Position numbers and translations under genes: made by a program. This document shows, piece by piece, positions 7,201 to 8,712 of a DNA stretch of 8,712 nucleotides; the first letter of the stretch is position 1, and every line of letters begins with the position of its first letter. The stretch comes from Desulfobacula sp. (GTDB taxonomy: Bacteria; Desulfobacterota; Desulfobacteria; Desulfobacterales; Desulfobacteraceae): contig JAQICW010000291.1 in NCBI GenBank assembly GCA_027858355.1, forward strand, positions 1 to 8,712. The letters run 5' to 3'. A model generated the notes under the pieces. That model searched no databases. It was not told where the DNA came from and saw only the letters and a program-made list of their open reading frames with translations.

Positions 7201-7928
7201 GTACCCCTTCCAACATGCTGGATACATTTTTTAATACCATTGGCAAAGCCATTAACACCATGGCAAGACCTGTTGATGCCATCAAGCATCAGGCCAAAAC
7301 AGTGACGGTGGGGACCAGCAGAATCAGCGAAAAGTTTGAAGGCCCTGTCTTTGATGAACTTACTGCCAATGGCATTCAACTCTCCCAGATTACCAATAAA
7401 AATGTCCTGGTCATTAAAAACCTTCAGGAGGTTATCTCCGGCATAAATGGTGCCTTTCTCTACCAGATTTCAGGCCTGAGTCTGTTAGGCGAGGTCACGG
7501 AAGAGACCAAAATAAAAATAGTGAACAAAACCGGCCTGTTAAAAAACGATACTTCAAGAGTGGAAACAGATCACAAGCTTAAAGGAACAAAAAATATCAT
7601 TGTCAGAGAAGGAAATGTTTATATTGGGAAAGGCCGGAAAGACAATAAAAATATTCTTGTAATCCCGGGCATTTCTTCAAATCCTGCAACACCCAATATT
7701 ATTGAATATATCCTGTCTTTAAATATCAGCTTTAAAACATCCAGTGAGGTACCACTTTTGAAAAAGATCAAAGCTTTGGGTGGCAAATATAACAGGCTCA
7801 AAGACTGGATTCTTGAAAGTGATAGTATAAAATGGGATGATAAATATCTGAATCTTGTGGAAGTTGAAACCCTGTTTGGAGATACTGCAGAAAAAGTTGT
7901 TGAACAAATAATAGATAAAATCAAATAA
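4230..7928 (+). CDS. Large GlmS-like protein: split class-II glutaminase plus two SIS domains and C-terminal extension
   Basis: A 1232-residue cytoplasmic protein, twice the length of ordinary GlmS (about 609). Glutaminase signatures are all present but spread out: C46-G-I (the nucleophile position), RGRDSAG (220-226), HTRWAS (330-335), CHP (344-346), LNGDIDN (366-372) and TDT (393-395). About 170 residues with no GlmS counterpart separate the cysteine from RGRDSAG. The first SIS domain (about 588-730) has GQGTAG (594-599), ISQSGTT (651-657) and VASTKAF (705-711). The second (about 770-900) has KLSE (793-796) and KKH (810-812), matching E. coli Lys485/Glu488 and His504. QAKTVTV (1021-1027) matches the E. 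coli GlmS tail containing Lys603, after an insertion of about 80 residues. Residues about 1032-1232 are an extra region I do not recognise. The expected chemistry is ammonia from glutamine plus a ketose phosphate giving an amino-sugar phosphate, but the substrate may differ from fructose-6-phosphate. No start codon places the cysteine at position 2, so activity would need propeptide removal. It could be an extra GlmS or a specialised paralogue; 'glmS' is withheld for that reason. Confidence 0.85.
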   Translation: MIKLVNFFLNLMKKLFSIHIGIGISINQAKNNSILLFPNQPNTVSCGISAFVAFKGSTPCQALDLMPIEKMVLSIKTNQLLPDSKPVLDNFPGSDDLLCRLFEACQELKQEYFFCDLFYNKDKQKAILSISKIIEQLIMDQTAVFKKRFATLSSSDVDAISRGLEKLQDISWCLKKEILDNIYAIGNLSLDLERYQNTEGLKIFKRINAVLNSIDRLEVRGRDSAGISIILTLTLEEYEKFKKSLIKDGLLERFKQRTNHLVLSNNSITIKDTFQENDSHFITISFVYKFAAEIGALGDNVSFIRSQIKNDPMLQLISNYLFVTNSISAHTRWASVGDITIANCHPQDNTPTDKEVGTTGIIHVCLNGDIDNYLELKTEYEARYDKIHKDINTDTKLIPLQIEHYLKQDKTIEEAFRMAVNDFEGSHAISMHSNLAPGKLFLAQKGSGQAIFVGIAKDHYIAASELYGIVEETPDYIKLNGEDKGQIVILDQNSLGGISGIHSFYYDKTPICINDHNVMTSQITSRDIDRQNFPHYFLKEISESPNSVEKTLENKVRFLTESNRFVTSLDETMLPKTLEADFKNDRIKKVYFIGQGTAGIAAQGCADLLNFYLGDKGIDIRALKSSELSGFNIIEGNGIEKPMANTLVVAISQSGTTTDTNRTIDLVKECGARTLAIVNIRHSDLTFKTDGVLYTSSGRDIEMSVASTKAFYSQITAGAILGLHIASITQTISSGFITEQIKEIMSLPDKMRTILGMKDQIKDSAFRLAVSTDYWATVGSGSNKTSADEIRIKLSELCYKTISSDFIEDKKHIDLSSEPLIIICAAGTRESVLGDIIKDTAIFHAHKATPVVITTIGEDRFDIYAKDVFKIPETKEHFAPILNTLVGHIWGYYAALAINEGSRFMYEGKLEIQDLLDEYTDMGNDVYEILLEKRFRETIAQFYNKFSKKRRRGGFPAALGLDIVANITLLLKYLSGRLPVSDFEIDFEIKGTPSNMLDTFFNTIGKAINTMARPVDAIKHQAKTVTVGTSRISEKFEGPVFDELTANGIQLSQITNKNVLVIKNLQEVISGINGAFLYQISGLSLLGEVTEETKIKIVNKTGLLKNDTSRVETDHKLKGTKNIIVREGNVYIGKGRKDNKNILVIPGISSNPATPNIIEYILSLNISFKTSSEVPLLKKIKALGGKYNRLKDWILESDSIKWDDKYLNLVEVETLFGDTAEKVVEQIIDKIK
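7173..7196 (+). repeat. 12-bp tandem duplication inside the GlmS-like gene
   Basis: GATTTTGAAATT (7173-7184) is followed by GATTTTGAAATA (7185-7196), encoding DFEI twice (residues 982-989). It sits in the part inserted between the second SIS domain and the conserved C-terminal lysine motif. It may be a small replication-slippage product. Confidence 0.6.
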
Positions 7929-7929
7929 G

Positions 7930-8712
7930 TCTCTGACTCTCCAGTATTTTGACAAACTTTCCTCCCCCCTTGTTTTCAGCGCACAAAGAAGCTATGCAGC
8001 TGCTGCCAGCGTTGTGGTGGGCATTATTATATTTTTTATCTCCCCGATATTCAGCTATAAAACCATGTATATTCTCTTTGGCGGTGTAATAGTTGCCTGC
8101 GGTGTATGGGCTATCACAAAAAATCCTGTGGACAAGGACATCACTATCCAGAAAAAACAATTGATGTTGAAAAAAGAATACTGGCTCTTTTATTTTCTAA
8201 CCTTCATGGCAGGTGCAAGGAGGCAGATTTTCATGGCATTTGCCACATTTTTACTGGTAAAAAAATTCGGATTTTCCGTTCAGGATATAACCCTGCTATT
8301 TCTTTTGAACAATGGAATCAATTTTTTCATCAATCCTTTAATCGGAAAATTTATTGTAAAATACGGAGAACGCAAACTCCTTTCAATAGAATACTTTTCC
8401 CTTATCCTGGTTTTTATCGCCTATGCTCTTGTTGATTCAAAACTTATTGCCGGTATCTTATATATACTTGATCACATATTTTTTAATTGTTCCACTGCCA
8501 TTAGTACCTATTTCCAGAAAATTGCCGACCCCCGGGATATTGCATCCAGTGCTGCCGTGGGTTTTACCATCAACCATATTGCAGCCGTGGTCCTGCCCGC
8601 AATAGGCGGGCTGTTATGGATGGTGGACTATAAAATTCCTTTCCTGGCCGGGGCTTTTTTCAGTTTTATCTCCCTTTGCTTTGTGCAGTTTATCCGGACT
8701 GTGCCGAGCGCT
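7930..8712 (+). pseudogene. MFS permease lacking its N-terminal third (also cut by the window end)
   Basis: The frame that reads GAC AAA CTT at 7951 is open from 7915 to the last base (in-frame stops at 7909 and 7912) and encodes an integral membrane protein. About eight hydrophobic segments can be seen: around 7999-8052, 8065-8115, 8179-8256, 8287-8352, 8377-8430, 8443-8508, 8551-8622 and 8635-8694. A charged loop (KNPVDKDITIQKK) lies between the second and third, as in the long central loop between TM6 and TM7 of 12-segment major facilitator transporters. By that alignment TM1-4 are missing: recognisable permease sequence begins at about KSLTLQYFDK, directly at the stop of the GlmS-like gene. 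There is no ribosome-binding site and only CTG (7933), GTG (8014) or ATG (8065) as poor starts. It is most likely a 5'-truncated remnant or an assembly join. The substrate is unknown. Confidence 0.75.

Noticed and set aside
8106..8605. Two short + strand reading frames (8106-8435 and 8423-8605)
   Set aside because: Both are out of frame with the clearly coding permease sequence and show no family resemblance.
8595..8611. GCCCGC/GCGGGC hairpin as a terminator
   Set aside because: It lies inside permease coding sequence (a Pro-Ala-Ile-Gly-Gly turn) and has no T-run.

Overview
The window reads as a compact, co-directional stretch of a moderately AT-rich bacterial chromosome. All genes are on the + strand and most overlap or nearly abut. 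The gene order (end of holB, a PSP1/RicT-type gene, metG, a small penicillin-binding transpeptidase, a very large GlmS-like SIS protein, an MFS permease) and the protein sequences suggest a Desulfobacterota (sulfate-reducing 'deltaproteobacterial', Desulfobacter/Desulfobacula-like) origin. That placement is inferred from recognition of the families, not from a database search.

Layout. Bases 1-84 hold the last codons of a probable holB (DNA polymerase III delta prime). It overlaps by 8 nt with ricT (77-880), which is intact and keeps all its cluster-binding cysteines. Five bases later metG begins (886). It is a complete methionyl-tRNA synthetase in content (catalytic core, zinc knuckle, anticodon-binding domain, C-terminal tRNA-binding OB fold), but it is split by a one-base frameshift in an A-rich tract near 2024-2036. 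The metG stop overlaps the start of a membrane-anchored single-domain D,D-transpeptidase (2810-4135) in an ATGA arrangement, and the start region of that gene sits in a small hairpin. A 94-base gap follows, containing a perfect 10-bp inverted repeat and an apparent anti-Shine-Dalgarno sequence. Then comes a 1232-residue GlmS-like protein (4230-7928), and immediately after its stop codon an MFS permease reading frame that lacks its first third and runs off the end of the window.

How the genes may fit together. holB, ricT and metG are housekeeping information-processing genes that often cluster. The transpeptidase and the GlmS-like protein both point toward cell-wall or amino-sugar metabolism: one cross-links peptidoglycan, and the other has the domains to make an amino-sugar phosphate from glutamine and a sugar phosphate. 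No one-step functional link between them is shown by the sequence beyond adjacency.

The most interesting object is the GlmS-like protein. Its candidate catalytic cysteine is at residue 46 instead of at the processed N terminus. About 170 residues are inserted into the glutaminase domain right after that cysteine. The first sugar-phosphate loop differs from canonical GlmS. About 80 residues are inserted before the conserved C-terminal lysine motif, and a further 200 residues of no recognised family follow it. Two lesions in 8.7 kb (the metG frameshift and the truncated permease) mean that draft-assembly error must be considered alongside real gene decay.
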